Assembly: GCA_023052935.1 (NCBI GenBank)
Contig: CM041294.1
Span: forward strand, 22,964,635-23,028,634
DNA: 64,000 nt
Direction of reading: 5' to 3'
Source: Piezodorus guildinii
Taxonomy: Eukaryota; Arthropoda; Insecta; Hemiptera; Pentatomidae
A model generated the notes under the pieces. That model saw nothing but the letters and a program-made list of their open reading frames with translations. It was not told the origin of the DNA and ran no database searches. Of the stretch, positions 34,057 to 46,480 are shown in pieces; positions within the stretch are counted from its first letter, which is position 1; each line of letters starts with the position of its first letter. Made by a program: the position numbers and the translations under genes.

Positions 34057-35794
34057 AATACCATTTGGTGCGTACCGTTTATTCAAGAATATAAGGCATG
34101 TCTGTATGATTTAATTATATTCCAAGTTAATTGATATAGGTGCAATAAATTGGTAATCGTTAATAAAGTATTAATTATATTAATGAGGGTAGTAAAGATT
34201 TATGTTGCCTTAGCGGGGTAATTATGAGTGGGTTAGTATGCCGACGAAGTTGCCCCTTGAGCCCGGTCGTTAAGTTACATCGTAAGCTAGTTTTATGTTG
34301 GCGTCGTTACGTTACGTTACGCTCCGATTATACCCCCTCATAGTTTTATAGTTTGAGGCCCTTGTCAATTTGATTTTATTACTTTCCCACTGTTTAAAAA
34401 ATGTCTATGGTCTTCAATTTGATTTCTTTTTCTTAAACACAACAGTACTTTTTTCTTGAGCTGTTTCAGTAAAATCTTCAATCGTTTATATTAAACTTTA
34501 AAATTTGTGGTATCATCTTAAAATCCTATATCTCAAACAGCTCCTTTCGAATTCGCAACTTCTTTATTCGAATAAAAACACAGACATATTACAGTGCAAG
34601 TAGAAGTCACTATCCCACTAAGGCGAGCCTGTGTGTGGGAAAGGAGTTCACCTGCGGCAATTCAATAAAAGTACAATAACAAACAGTAACAGTACACAGT
34701 ATGATACAATACAATACTTAAATAATATAACACAATTTTATAAAGAAACAGTAACACACTATACAGCAAAAACAATATGATAGATAAGGAATATAAAATA
34801 CAATTATAAAGAAAAGTTAACACAGTCAGTACACAGTATGAAGCAGTAATTGACTAAGCTTAAAAGCTATAAGGAATACATATACATATATACAAGATAT
34901 AAAATTAAGGCATGAAAATATAAAATTGAATTACATAATACCTAATTAATACAAAAAACAATTATAAGAAACAGTTTAACAGTACACAGAAATAAACTGT
35001 AATTGACTGAACCAAAAGCAATAAGGAATACAAATTCATTTATACAAGATATAAAATTAAGGCAAGTAAATACAAGATTGGATAACATGATAAGCAATAT
35101 AAAGATACATAACATAATAAACCAATTTGTAATAATTTTCATCGTTTTGAATGTGATTTTAAGCAATCATAAAAATTTTCTCTATTAAAATATAGACTCA
35201 TTAAAAAACACAAAAAATATAAGCGTTTCACTATTAAAACATTAAAAGCTTTTCCATATTCGGGTGGCTGCTCAAATTCGCTAAAAACACACCATACTAC
35301 ATTAATTTAGTATACATACGATCAAAGAAGCGAATTATGTTATCGGATTATATAAATGTTTGGTTCTCCCTATGATATAAAACATCTAGAAAATCCTAGC
35401 TCAACCGACCGTTTCAAGAATGTTTTCAAATTTCTGGCCAAGGGCAATTATTTATTAAAGGTTGTTCTATATTATGACTAGATTCGAAATATGGTACGCA
35501 TTTACATATATAAAGAAAGGAAATGGTAATCTGTAAAGAGTTAGGGGGTATAAAATGGGTATAAAAAATCTAAGGGGTACGTTGTGCAGACTACCCCCGC
35601 TGAGTAAGGAATCTAACCAACCGTTGGGGGTGTTTCCTTTAATTATGGCTACCAGCCCTAACCCTTTGTTGCAGGGCGTTTAAGAAAGCCGACTTTTTTG
35701 TTTTTGGAGATTTTTATTGTACAACTTGTAAGTAAAAGAAAAGTAAATAACTCTAAGTTAATCTCTACACATTCATCAAAATTCCTTACCAGGA
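34057..35794. other. Unique and low-complexity intron sequence
   Basis: About 34690-35190 has three imperfect tandem units of roughly 150 bp (shared aaggaatacata/aaggaatacaaatt, acaagatataaaattaaggca, acagtacacag). 34560-34680 might be a LINE 3' end on the minus strand. Nothing else. Confidence 0.4.
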
Positions 35795-36455
35795 TATTGA
35801 TAGTCAACAGGGAAAATCGGAAAAAGTCAAGGATTTTAAAAACATGAAAAAGTCAGGAAATTCTTACTTTGGTCAGGGAAAATGGTCTCTAGATAACATC
35901 GTTTCTAAGAGGGCGGGATGGCCGAGATCGTTAGCGCGCGTTGCTTTAAACACGCGTTGCCTAGCTACCAGATGACCAATATCTTGAAACCAAAAATTAC
36001 GAGTTCAACTCTCGGAACCGGAGGGGACTTTTATCTCGGCATTAATCCCCTCGCCCTCACCCCCTGGTTCGAGAAACTCCCGTATAACCTTCAAAGGCGA
36101 GATAGGGGTGAAAAAAACAAAACAAAAAAAAAAACATCGTTTCTTCTTCGCTCAGACAAAAGTTCCAATATGCCTAATTTTTGTGATGTTGCAAATATCA
36201 TAAAGTGAGTTTTAAAATAATATTGTAGTCAGATCTGTAAATATTGGTTATTACTAACAGCATCATAATTCATTGGTAGTTGACTTAAACAGCTACAATA
36301 TCAGCTGGTGTCGGGTAGATGTGGTTGAATCTTATCCTAAAGTAATTAGTCATTATATATTTTTTATCTAGTATACCATATTAATTATAATTATTATTTG
36401 TTATGTCGATTTTTACCGAAATGTGGCCAGGTGAAAGACTTCTTACTTCTCTTTG
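35795..36455. mobile_element. TIR element family E, copy 2, with SINE D insertion
   Basis: Aligns with 7500-8140 (gtcagggaaaatggtc, cagacaaaagttccaatatg, cagctggtgtcgggt). Ends are decayed. It lacks the 100-bp purine-rich part of copy 1. Confidence 0.7.
35907..36133 (+). repeat. tRNA-derived SINE, family D, with target duplication
   Basis: Head gagggcgggatggccgagat (A box-like GGATGGCCGAGATCG), B box-like gagttcaactctc, body, and an A-rich tail. Flanked by acatcgtttct at 35896-35906 and 36134-36144; copy 1 of the host element at 7618-7628 has this word once, proving the insertion. Confidence 0.9.
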
Positions 36456-36618
36456 AGTACCCTGGTCAAGCTTGGTTTACTTTATAATATTTTAACTGCT
36501 ATAGTTTTGACAATGGTTACTGAGTGTGATTCAAAATCTTCTAAACACAATTGCTCAAGATATAGAGATATTCTTAATCACTAGTAGAATAAAAAGGCTG
36601 TATTGTAAACTCCACTAG

Positions 36619-37041
36619 TTTTTTACTTTCACTTACTTTTTTTTATGTGTAGATCAATTAACAACCTCATGTCTGAATCATAAATAAAAAAATTGCTCCT
36701 GGAGATGGCGTATAATATTGAATACAACATTCACCTTAATGTATCAATACTCAATACTTATCTACTATTTATTTTAATTTAATTTTTTTCTGTGACTTGA
36801 AAAAAAAAAAAAAACATTTCTGGAAATATGAGCCTTAATAATACATGTGTATAAAATACCGTTGGAAAACGAATCATATTTGAAGAAGAAAAAAAAGGAC
36901 ATGTAGGGAATAAAGAAAAATGAGTTACTGAAAAGTAACGAATAATTCCGACAATGGAAAAAGTTTACTTTTGTAAATTATTGAAATACATTTCATTTAG
37001 CAAAGTAAAGTTAATGAAAGATGTGTGATGGGCGCACCAGA
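36619..37041 (-). mobile_element. HINE-like repeat, copy 14, strongly decayed
   Basis: tactttcacttac at the left, a few family words (taccgttggaaaacg) and gggcgcaccaga at the right. The middle is mostly unrecognisable. Confidence 0.6.
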
Positions 37042-37128
37042 TTTTTATTGCTCCTCGGAAATACAATTTAATATTGGATATAATTAATAAAAAAGTTTCT
37101 CCTCTTTCTCTATAGCGAGAAATAAGTA

Positions 37129-38168
37129 ATAATAATAATAATAATAATAATAGGCTTACCGAACCCGAGGGTTCGATGCCGATACCACCAAACTCAGTCC
37201 ACACAGACTCGTCCAATGATCACCGTTCAAGCCTAAGCCTCTGAGATCAGCCTTAACGCAATCCTCCCTTCGACGCTTCGGCCTACCTTTCGGACGTCTA
37301 CTAGTCGGAGCAGCGAAAACCAACCTTCTCGAAATCCGTTCCTCATCGAGCCCAACAACTTTACATCCGCGATGCTATCAACTCAATTATATTCACAGGA
37401 TACAAGTTCCGCAATTCCGCGTTGTGCAACCTTCTAAACTCCCCAGTGGCCTCATCTCTCTTCGGACCAAATATCTTACGCAGTACCTTATTTTCGAAAA
37501 CCTTAAGCAGTTGTTCATCCTTCAGAGTAAGCGGCCACGTTTCACATCCGTAGAGAACCGTCGGAAGAATAATAGTTTTATAAATTCTAACCTTTAAGTT
37601 TTTAGATAGAAGCCGCGAACTAAGTAACTTAGCAACTGAATAATAACACGCATTTCCCACCTATAACCGGGACTTTATTTCTTCCTGGATTTCATTTTTT
37701 CTAGTTATAATTGAACCTTAATACTTGAATTTCTCTAATTGTTCAAAAGTATGCCCTGATACATCAATATAACCAAGATCGCCACCGTTTCTGCTACTAA
37801 TCATATGTTTCGTCTTATCGGTATTTAATTCGAGTCCTATTTCTTTACCAGTTTTTATTTTAACACACTTGTATTTAGTTGTATGGTTTCCGTGTCTTCA
37901 CCTAGCAGTACCAAATCATCGGCATACCCTAACACCGGAATCCTGTCTCCCATATTTAAACCTTTCTTGGTACACATCACCTTTTCTATGACATATTCTA
38001 AAGCTATATTAAATAACACAGGTGAAAGGAAGTTACCCTGTTTCAAACCCGATCGCACCTCAAATCTCTCGGAGTAATTATGACCGATTCTAACTTTATG
38101 GAATGTTTCCGACAAACATATCTCTACTAGGTTTACTAACTTTCTAGGTATCCCCTGTATATTATTGT
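37129..38168 (-). pseudogene. RTE-type LINE, 5'-truncated, with target duplication
   Basis: Minus strand from 38168: K-L-V-N-L-V-E-I-C-L-S-E-T-F-H, S-G-L-K-Q-G-N-F-L-S-P-V-L-F-N (RT), L-G-Y-A-D-D-L-V-L-L-G-E-D (catalytic ADD), later YKTIILPTVLYGCETWPLTL and VFENKVLRKIFGPKRDE. The 3' end is gttcggtaagcctatt plus (ATT)n at 37129-37151. Flanks gagaaataagta at 37117-37128 and 38169-38180. Frameshifts and stops make it dead. Confidence 0.9.
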
Positions 38169-38180
38169 GAGAAATAAGTA

Positions 38181-39186
38181 GCTAGAATTATTAAACGTGT
38201 GTCTTAGGGCATTACATTTTGTTTAGTAAACCTGCTTTCTTGGTGAAATAAGTCATGAAAACGATTACAATGGCTCGCTGGCTTCAATGAGTAAAAACAT
38301 TCTTGCATTTGTTCATGGGAAGAATAACTTAAAAAGGTAAACTGCGATTTTTAATCGTATAATTGCAGCAGTTGATGGATGATCATAACAGATATTTTAA
38401 TATCTCACTTAAACTTATAAATATTTGTGCATAAATCTCCTTTTTATCCTATTAAATTCAATTTAAATTCAGCTAGTCTGTCTCAAAACTCGGGATTAAT
38501 CGTGTTCTCTGTTCTGCTTTATTCGTCGTCCTTTGGAATGAATAAAGGATTAGAGATTGAGACAGTGTGAATTTTTAACTTGGGTGTTACTTCAAATGAT
38601 TGGTACATACTATTCTATTAAATGGGTTAAAAATATCACTAAAATGGAAAATATCAAACCGTGTGTCGATATTAGATTTGAAAAAGTGGTGTGCTTCTTT
38701 ATCGGTTATTTTTCCTATTCTTCCCTGTTTGTATTCTCGGATTCTGATTTTGGAAAAATCAGTACGTTGTTTTTCTGCTCGAGACGTCAGAAGTTGGAAG
38801 TTTCCCCTGAGACGGAACAAATACCTAATGCATCTCAGTTGAACGAGTCCCACCGCCGTGGGGTGCTTCAACTTTTCTCAGACTTTGGTTTTCAGTTTTA
38901 TCTTCCGGTTTAATAACCGGAAATAAGATTTTAGGCGCCCGCTTCCCAAGTTCTGAACCGCGAACTTTTATCTCAACTTTATTTTTGTTATGTCTAGGGG
39001 GTATTAAATTAGTAAGTTGAATATATTTTTCTTTTCTAAAATTAAATGGAAGATTAAATGTAACGTATTATTTGTGTATATCCTCGAAAATCAGTGTTGC
39101 TTAATTCATCATTACTTAAGTAAGTAAGTAAAACTTAAGTGATCAGAAAAAAATTGATTGACAGATTGTATGTTAAAAGAAACTTA
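38181..39186. other. Unique sequence with dispersed repeat H
   Basis: 38557-38913 is open in more than one frame on both strands but matches nothing I know. 38930-39045 (attttaggcgcccg, accgcgaacttttatct) recurs at 41790-41900. No other feature. Confidence 0.4.
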
Positions 39187-39690
39187 TTGGGTTGTATCAC
39201 ATGAAATGTCCATTTTCAAGGTAAAGGATTTTTATTAAAAATACGATATGAAAACAAGATAATTTTATTCCAAGTATTTACCTTCTTTTTCTACACATTT
39301 TTTCCAACGTGACACCAATTTTTTCTATCCCCGAACTGAAAAACTCTGAGCTTTGAAGTGAAACTTAATCTGAAAACGCACTTTTCACTTGATCATCATT
39401 TTCAAAATGTTTTACTTTGACGAAGTTGTCAAAATTCCTGAACAGGTGGTAATCTGTTGGAGACAAGTCGGGAGAATATGGCGGATGCGGAAGAACTTCG
39501 TAGCCCAGTTCTTTCAATTTTTGCACGGTATGTTTTGAAACATGCCGCTCAGTAAGATCATGATGTACCCATGTATCGAGCTTTTTTACTTTCCCAATCC
39601 ACTTTAAATGTCTGGAAAGGGTAGATGCACTTGCATTTAGTTGTGCTGAGAATCCTTTAACTGTTTGGTAGAGGTTTCCTTCTACTGTAT
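39187..39690 (-). mobile_element. Mariner, internally deleted copy M2, truncated
   Basis: Left edge TTGGGTTGTATCACATG with TA outside; minus-strand transposase runs from V-E-G-N-L-Y-Q-T-V-K-G through K-V-K-K-L-D-T-W-V-H-H-D-L-T-E-R directly into H-V-S-K-H-T-V-Q-K-L and HPPYSPDLSPTDYHLFRNF. The same central deletion as M1 and M4. The 5' end of the element is missing: it joins a HINE at 39690. Confidence 0.9.
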
Positions 39691-40124
39691 AATTTAAGAT
39701 ACTATAAAAATAACAGTATAATCTTGTTATCAACGATAAAAAGCAAGTATATATATTTATTAGTTGACTGAATTAGATTTTTAACCAAAGGAGAAAAAAG
39801 GTTTAATGCAATTTTTCGTTTTTGAACATAAGAACAGTTGTATAGATGTATAATATACCGTTGGATAGCTTAAGATTTTAGAAAAAATATTATCTTATAC
39901 ACTAGCTTTTAAAAGTTAATAAAAAGTTTTGAAAAGCCGATAAAACTAACTGATTATGTGAGATAATAATATAATAGAATTAATAAAATACACGTTTCTA
40001 TAGATATTTAATTTAATTAATTCTTTAATGGTTTCACTGATTTTTAAATCTAACTGAATTTGAAAATTATTTAATTGTTTTTAAAAACGTATGCATGTGA
40101 AATTCGTGTGTTGCCTACACCAGA
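39691..40124 (-). mobile_element. HINE-like repeat, copy 15 (5' half)
   Basis: From the ctataaaaataac block to ttgcctacaccaga at 40124. The junction with the mariner at 39690 has no terminal motif, so it is a deletion or rearrangement joint. Confidence 0.85.
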
Positions 40125-40819
40125 TTTTTTTTTGTTTCACCATTCTTGGTAAAGATTTCAATAAAGTTTAATTACTCTTTTTTTTATATTGATATTTAGG
40201 ACTCCATCCATATTAATACTGACATAATACAGGATTGGTTAAGTCGAGAATGACATGAAAGAAAATGTTCTTATAAAATATGTTGTTTGCGGGTGGTTCT
40301 TGCCATCTTTACGGTTATTGCTCGGAGATGCTTTGCAATGGGACAATATAACCGTTCTAAATGTACCGGCTTCTGTCTTGCCTGCTCTCTCTTATGATGG
40401 GAGTAACGTCGAACCTCTTCCTACTCCTTTGTTGATGGCTTTTTTATATTCCATTCCAGTGTATAATATATTTCTTTATCTTGACTATCGTACCGTGTAT
40501 CGCTTAACCATTCACTTCATCAAGAAGGTTCATGATAGCTGCTTATGTTGATATCTAGTCTCGGTAGTTAGAACGATTTCTTATTTACCTCTTCCTATTT
40601 TTTTCTTAAATGCAAATTTGTTTAGGCAACTAACTTATATTCTATAACGATAAATAAATCAAACCAGCAACACTACAATTTATACTCATGGAAAATGGCC
40701 AATCACAACTGCTAAGTTCAAAACGCTATATCTCTCCGATTTCATTTTTGTACGGTAGTGAAGCAACTGAGTCATAAACGTTCATATAGAAAAGAGTTAA
40801 AATATATGATATGTAAATA

Positions 40820-40827
<8 letters not shown>
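40125..40827. other. Unique intron sequence
   Basis: A 98-codon open stretch (40255-40551) has no recognisable similarity. Nothing else. Confidence 0.35.

Positions 40828-40872
<45 letters not shown>
40828..40872. repeat. (TA)n microsatellite
   Basis: TA run immediately left of a LINE fragment. Confidence 0.95.
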
Positions 40873-40877
<5 letters not shown>

Positions 40878-40879
40878 CG

Positions 40880-41287
40880 TTCTCAGAACGTAGTAGTGCC
40901 ACACCAGCCCCATCCTCAAGCTTGCCCCTTTCCTGCGGTGTCCCACAGGGGTCGTCTCTATCTCCTACCCTATTGGCTATTTATATTAATGACCTGCCTC
41001 TCCATATTAATCACTCTAAATATCACCTCTATGCAGACGATTTTCAAATTTACCTTTCCTTTCCACCTCCCGACCTATTACCAGCAACAAAAATACTACA
41101 ATAGGACTTAGATCGAATAATCCATCGGGCTGTAGTCAACAAACTAAAACCAAATATTGAAAAAACAAAGGCCATTGTAATAGGATCCCATCACTTTTTG
41201 AAAACTGTTCCACATATCCCAACCCTCTTCCTAAATGGTAACCCTATAAAGTTTTATCCGACCGTCAGGAATCTGGGAGTAACCTTC
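40880..41287 (+). pseudogene. CR1/Jockey-type LINE, RT palm fragment
   Basis: LSCGVPQGSSLSPTLLAIYI then N-D-L-P, H-L-Y-A-D-D-F-Q-I-Y (catalytic ADD) and, past a stop, T-L-F-L-N-G-N-P-I-K-F and V-R-N-L-G-V-T-F. It ends abruptly at about 41287, where an RTE 3' end starts. The fragment at 63895-64000 is the same family. Confidence 0.85.
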
Positions 41288-41755
41288 TAACGTAAAGGTT
41301 AGAATTTATAAAATTATTATTCTTCCGACGGTTCTTTACGGATGTGAAACGTAGCCGCTTACTTTGAAGGATGAACAACGGCTTAAGGTTTTCGAAAATA
41401 AGGACTGCGTAAAATATTTAGTCCAAAGAGAGATGAGGCCACTGGGGAGTTTAGAAGGTTGCACAACGCGGAATTGCGGAGTTTGTACCGTGTGAATATA
41501 ATTAAGTTGATAGCATCGCCGTGACTCTAATGGGCGCGTAAAGTTGTTGGGCTAAGTGAAGAACGGATTCCGAGAAAGTTGGTATCCGCTGAACCGACTG
41601 GTAGGCGTCCGAAAGGTAGGCCGAAGCGTCGATGGGAGGATTGCATTAAGGCTGATGTTGGGGGCTTGGGCTTGACCGGTGAACATTGGACGAGTCTGTG
41701 CAGACGAAGTTTGGTGGTATCGGCATCGAACCTTCGGGTTCGGTAAGCCTATGAT
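41288..41755 (+). pseudogene. RTE-type LINE, 3' end
   Basis: aaggttagaatttataaaat through gatgtgaaacgtagccgctt, V-F-E-N-K-like words and gttcggtaagcct at the end correspond to the 3' part of 37129-38168 at high nucleotide similarity. Several stops. Confidence 0.85.
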
Positions 41756-42182
41756 TATGATTTCTTTCATAAGATCCTTCTTGCCCATAAGATTTTAGGC
41801 GCCCGTTTCATAAGTTCTTAACCGCGAACTTTTATCTGAACTTTATTTATTGTTATGGCTGGGGTATATTAAATTAGTAAGTTAAATATTATTTTAAATA
41901 TTTAAACACAACAAAAAAATAATCAGCGAAATCGGTTGCGATCACCAACGGGAAAGGCAATTCATTTATATATAGAGGTAAGGAAATTATTATTACCATA
42001 GAAAGTTAAAAAAACATAACTATCAAAATAACTTTCTCTTCTTTTTTTTTCTCGTAAGATTCTTATCCTGACTGTTATAAACACACAACAAAAAAAATCA
42101 GCGAAATCGGTCACGCGTGATTCAATCACCTAGGGAAAAGGCAATTCATTATATATATAGATTAATTATCCTTTGATATATG

Positions 42183-42235
<53 letters not shown>

Positions 42236-42683
42236 TGGTCAAATATTAAAAATGATGAAGCTTTTAGAATTTTGTGTTTGAAATCTGAGCCGCAGGTGTT
42301 ACTTTTTTAGAGGCACTATACAAGCAGCTCGGCACCCGCGACAGAATATTCAACACCGGGACAGAGGTATCAGCTTGCCTGCTATAATTTCATACGAATG
42401 TTCCCCTCAATGGCTAGAGAAGCCACATGAAATGAGCCGTGAAGAGTTGGGCAAACGACCGATTGTGTGGGGAGGGCGGGTGCCGAACCCCACCGCGATT
42501 CCAGAATTGAGCTGTACCGTGGCCGTTGTAGCAGATGGGCTTGTCTCCATTGTCGTAACCGCGACTATTTAGTGCTCTCTCTCTCCCTCTAATAAGCCTT
42601 GTAAAGAGAGGGAATTGTACAATTGATTGGTATTCGGTGAAGACTGCATTCACAAAACCACAATTCGTGGTAAATGAAACAAA
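41756..42683. other. Unique block with repeat H, a short tandem repeat and (TA)n
   Basis: 41790-41900 is repeat H. A unit containing aaaatcagcgaaatcggt and aaaggcaattcat occurs twice (41915-41980, 42080-42155). (TA)n at 42184-42231. 42290-42660 is GC-richer; a frame there has no known match. Confidence 0.45.
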
Positions 42684-43735
42684 TCTGGTGCGCGCAACAC
42701 ACGACTTTCACTCACTTACCTTCATTGTTAAAATTCATTTAAATTGTTCTTATGAATTTTTAAATACAGATATAAATATAAAGATAAAAATAAATTTTTA
42801 AAGAGTTAATTACATTGAATTTCAATAGAAACATGTGTTTTATTAAATAATCTCTTAGATTATTATCTACGACATGTGCCAATACCACAAACAGACAGTG
42901 TCAACTACCTAGGACTAACTTTTGACAGGAGAATGACTTGGGGCCATTAAACCATAAGAAGTAGACTGCTGCACACATTACTCAGACGACAATCAAAACT
43001 AAAATTAAGACAGAAACTTGCCACCTACACATACTTACTAAAACCAATATGGTCTTACGCCTCTCAAATCTTCGGAGCTGCAAAAGACTAACATACAAAG
43101 ACTTAAAACTTTTCAGTCAAAAATACTTAGACGAATTACGCAAGCACCTTGGTATGTTTCAAACACAACTTTACATACAGATTTACACATGCCTACCGTC
43201 AGCGAATACATATGAACTCACTATTTCTCGATTTCACAGCAAATTACTCGGACATTACAACCCTCTCATAGAACAAATGGCAACAACCCATATGCCCATC
43301 AACATCAGGAGAAGACTGAAAGGTCATGGATGAGAGATCTTCTGTAATCTTTTGAATTAAAACATTCCACGGAAGAGATACCACTGGGTATTGTCATCTT
43401 CCTCATGCCTGACATGCCACTTTTTATTGTAATAAATCTGACAGACAATCCACTGATTGTTATGTGTATGTATAGACAGGTGTGGAAAAATAAATAAACC
43501 TATAAAAAAAAAAAAAAAATAAAAAAAATTATCTACAACAGTCAGTTAGTTTTATCAGCATTTCATCACTCTCTATTAACTTTTACAATTGTGTGTACAA
43601 AATTATAATTTTTTTAAATATTTAGCTTTCAAGCGGTATATCATACTTCTATATATTGTCCTTATTATAAAAAAATCTAAAAATTGCAAAAAACAAATAA
43701 ATAATTTAAAAAAAATCTTATTAAATTAAATCTTT
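42684..43735 (+). mobile_element. HINE-like repeat, copy 16, interrupted by a Jockey LINE
   Basis: 5' TCTGGTGCGCGCAACACACG at 42684, body to attatctacgac, then the LINE, then resumes at attatctacaac and continues to about 43735. The 3' half is missing. Copy 17 follows in opposite orientation. Confidence 0.85.
42874..43527 (+). pseudogene. Jockey-clade LINE, 5'-truncated, with target duplication and poly(A)
   Basis: Reads V-N-Y-L-G-L-T-F-D-R-R-M-T-W-G, Y-T-Y-L-L-K-P-I-W-S-Y-A and, in another frame, L-R-R-I-T-Q-A-P-W-Y-V-S-N, P-T-V-S-E-Y-I: the last part of a Jockey ORF2. Then a 3' UTR with aataaataaacc and a long A run. Flanks attatctacgac (42862-42873) and attatctacaac (43528-43539) are a 12-bp duplication. 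Confidence 0.9.
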
Positions 43736-43771
43736 CGAAAAAAAAAAAAAAAGATCATGGTAGTTGAGTTA

Positions 43772-44220
43772 TTCTATAAAAATTACTACATTATCTTGTT
43801 ACCACTGATGAAAAACAGGTAAATATATAAATTGAATGAATTCGATACCCAACTAAAGGAGAAAACAGAAAAAATGTTTTTTTAATGCAATTTTTTGTTT
43901 TTGAACATAAGAGCAGTAATATACTTGTATGATGTACCGTTGGAAAGCTTGAAAAAAAAGTTGGAAAGATTTTAGAAAAAATATTATCTTATACTCAAGC
44001 TTTTAAAAGTAAATAGAGAGCGATGAAAGAAGATAAAACTAACTGATTATTTTAGATAATAATATAATAGAATTTTTAATAAAACACACGTTTCTATAGA
44101 AATTCCATTTAATGTATTTTTTAATGGTTTTACTAATTTTTATCTCTTACTGTACTTGAAAATTCTTTAATCGATTTCAAAAGTGGAGATAAGTGAAAGT
44201 CGTGTGTTGCCCGCACCAGA
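43772..44220 (-). mobile_element. HINE-like repeat, copy 17 (5' half)
   Basis: From tctataaaaattac to gcccgcaccaga at 44220; inverted relative to copy 16, so the pair can fold back on itself. Confidence 0.85.
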
Positions 44221-45114
44221 TTTTTTATTTTTGATAAAAAAAAGTTCTTTATAGCAGATGTCCAAACAAATGCTTCAGTCTAATGTCGTAAGGGATTTCC
44301 TTAAGCACATTCATTCTGCCTGATTACTACATTTCTCTCAATGATCTCGTTGTTATATCACGTATTCTAGTTTGGCAAAGAAAAAAAAAATTAACCTACA
44401 AATATTGACTTGTACAATACGCTACAATAAGCCATCTCTCTCAATCAACTTTAATGACTAACTCTTCATAAGCGGCTCATCTGGGATGTGGCTCGTGCCT
44501 CTCCTCCCCCACTTCAAGTATATCCTTGGTTTTTTTTACTCCTCAGTTCTGTGATTAGAAGAATAAGATATTATAGTAGAGCAGATGTGTCGACTTTAGC
44601 TCTCTGAGCCATCAGTTAAAGGGAAGAAAAAACTTTTCTTCCGCACCTGCCCCGGTGAAGAGCTCGGTTTGATTAACCGTCGAAGGAGCTGTTATTTCTG
44701 TTTATCATCCTAAGGAACCATGTCCGATGAGGGAGATTATCACTTTTTGCTAGTAATGAGTAATTACTTACTAACCGGTGGTGCAGAAGACAACCGGTGC
44801 CGGCGAGGAGTTGGATGGATGACGCCCGGGCAGAGCAGACTTGGAGGCTAATCCTTGAGTTATAGCGGATTAGTGCCTCTACTACCTCTTCTCTTATTTA
44901 TTGTCCGAGTCCTGTGTGTGTGTGGTCGCGCCTCCTGCTCTTCTTCGGTAATTATTCAGTTCGTCATTTGAAATGCAAATCGCACCTTATTTCAGTGCTT
45001 CGTCGCCCTCCTCGGTTGGTCATATTTATGTGTCTGTAATTTATGTAACCTCATAAACATATGTATTTAATATATAAAATAGTAGTCAAACTTCAGTTGA
45101 ATACTTACAAAATT
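44221..45114. other. Unique block, GC-richer centre
   Basis: 44580-45010 stands out as more complex (ccgcacctgccccggtgaag, ggtgccggcgaggagttgg). No frame or repeat. Candidate conserved non-coding DNA by composition only. Confidence 0.35.
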
Positions 45115-46480
45115 AACAAAAATTAAAACTAAAACAGATATTGCTCTTTTTGCTGATGATGCATGTATCTTTGTCTCCTCATACAGAATTGACACCACAG
45201 CAAACCACCTTTCGATATCTATTTCTAAATATTTCAAGTATTTTCATAAATGGAAGATTAGAGCTAATAATCTTAAAACTGAAGTCATACTTTTTACCAA
45301 ACACAGGCCATTAATTGACAGATATGTAACAATAGAAGGAAACCTCATAACGTGGTCTAAATATGTTTCCTGGTTAGGGATACATCTAGATTCTAGACTT
45401 ACATTCACTAACCCTATTCATACTCAAATTAATAAAGCCATAGGGGGCATGCAAAAACGATTCCCCCTGTTATCCAGGTATTCCAGGCTTAATATAACTA
45501 ATAAAAAGTTATTATTGGGTTGTTACACCTGAAATGTCTGTTTTTATAGATTCTGAAATACATAAAGGATTTTGCAGGCCTCTGTTGTTTTCTTCCGAAT
45601 GTTTAGATATTTAAAGTAAACAGTTATTAATCCTCTACCTTTGTATTATAAACATTGTCTTCCCAATCAATCGCCCACTTTTTAGTATACCTCCAAATAT
45701 GAACATGGAAACACGCGATTTTCGGATAATATTTTTGTACGAGTTTAAACTGGGCCATTCAGCAGCTGAGGCCGCTAGAAATATTTGCAAGGCGTTTTGG
45801 GAAGGGAGTGTTAATGAACGGACCATTCGCCGTTGGTTTGCTAATTTTTCAGCTGGAGATACCAGCTTGGAAAACTTGCCCCGAGGAAGACCTCCGTCCG
45901 TAATAGACAACGATGTCCTCAAACATACAGTAGAAGGAAACCCCTACCAAACAGTTAAAGGACTCTCAGCACAACTAAATGCAAGTGCATCTACCGTTTC
46001 CAGACATTTAAAGTGTATTGGGAAAGTAAAAAAGCTCGATACATATACATAAACCTGCCGTGCGAAAATTGAAAGAATTGGGCTACGAAGTTCTTCCGCA
46101 CCCGCCATATTCTCCCGACTTGTCTCCAACAGATTACCACCTGTTCAGGAATTTAGACAACTTCGTCAAAGGAAAACTTTTTGGAAATGATGATCAAGTG
46201 AAAAGTGTGTTTTTAGATTTTCATTCGGTTCAATGCTCAGAGTTTTTCTGTTCGGGGATAAAAAAAGTTGGTGTCACGTTGGGAAAAATGTGTAGAAAAA
46301 GAAGGTAAATATTTCGAATAAAATTATCTTGTTTTCATATCGTATTTTTAATAAAAATCCTTTACCTTGAAAACGGACATTTCATGTGATACAACCCAAT
46401 ACTTCATACGCACATATTCGGCCTTGTTTTAGCTTCCTAGCTCCAAATATTCTGTAAGTATTTCTCTTTTATTCGGTCTA
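45115..46480 (+). pseudogene. CR1/Jockey-type LINE RT fragment interrupted by mariner M3
   Basis: I-A-L-F-A-D-D-A-C-I-F-V (catalytic ADD), Y-F-H-K-W-K-I-R-A-N and S-W-L-G-I-H-L-D-S-R-L-T-F up to the mariner at 45515; after 46401 the frame resumes as Y-A-H-I. Removing the mariner and one TA restores a continuous alignment. Confidence 0.75.
45515..46399 (+). mobile_element. Mariner, internally deleted copy M3
   Basis: TIRs TTGGGTTGTTACACCTG / complement, TA at 45513-45514 and 46400-46401. The best preserved N-terminal half: FRIIFLYEFKLGHSAAEAAR, then T-I-R-R-W-F-A-N-F (HTH pair), L-P-R-G-R-P-P-S-V-I-D, and S-T-V-S-R-H-L-K-C-I-G-K-V-K-K-L-D. It then jumps to L-K-E-L-G-Y-E-V and HPPYSPDLSPTDYHLFRNL. 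The deletion is larger than in M1, M2 and M4. No functional transposase. Confidence 0.92.

Noticed and set aside
34690..35190. Satellite array
   Set aside because: Only about three imperfect units, and AT-rich low complexity could explain them; noted as a local tandem repeat only.
38557..38913. 118-codon frame
   Set aside because: Overlapping open frames on both strands, no domain and no splice or repeat context; chance openness is more likely.
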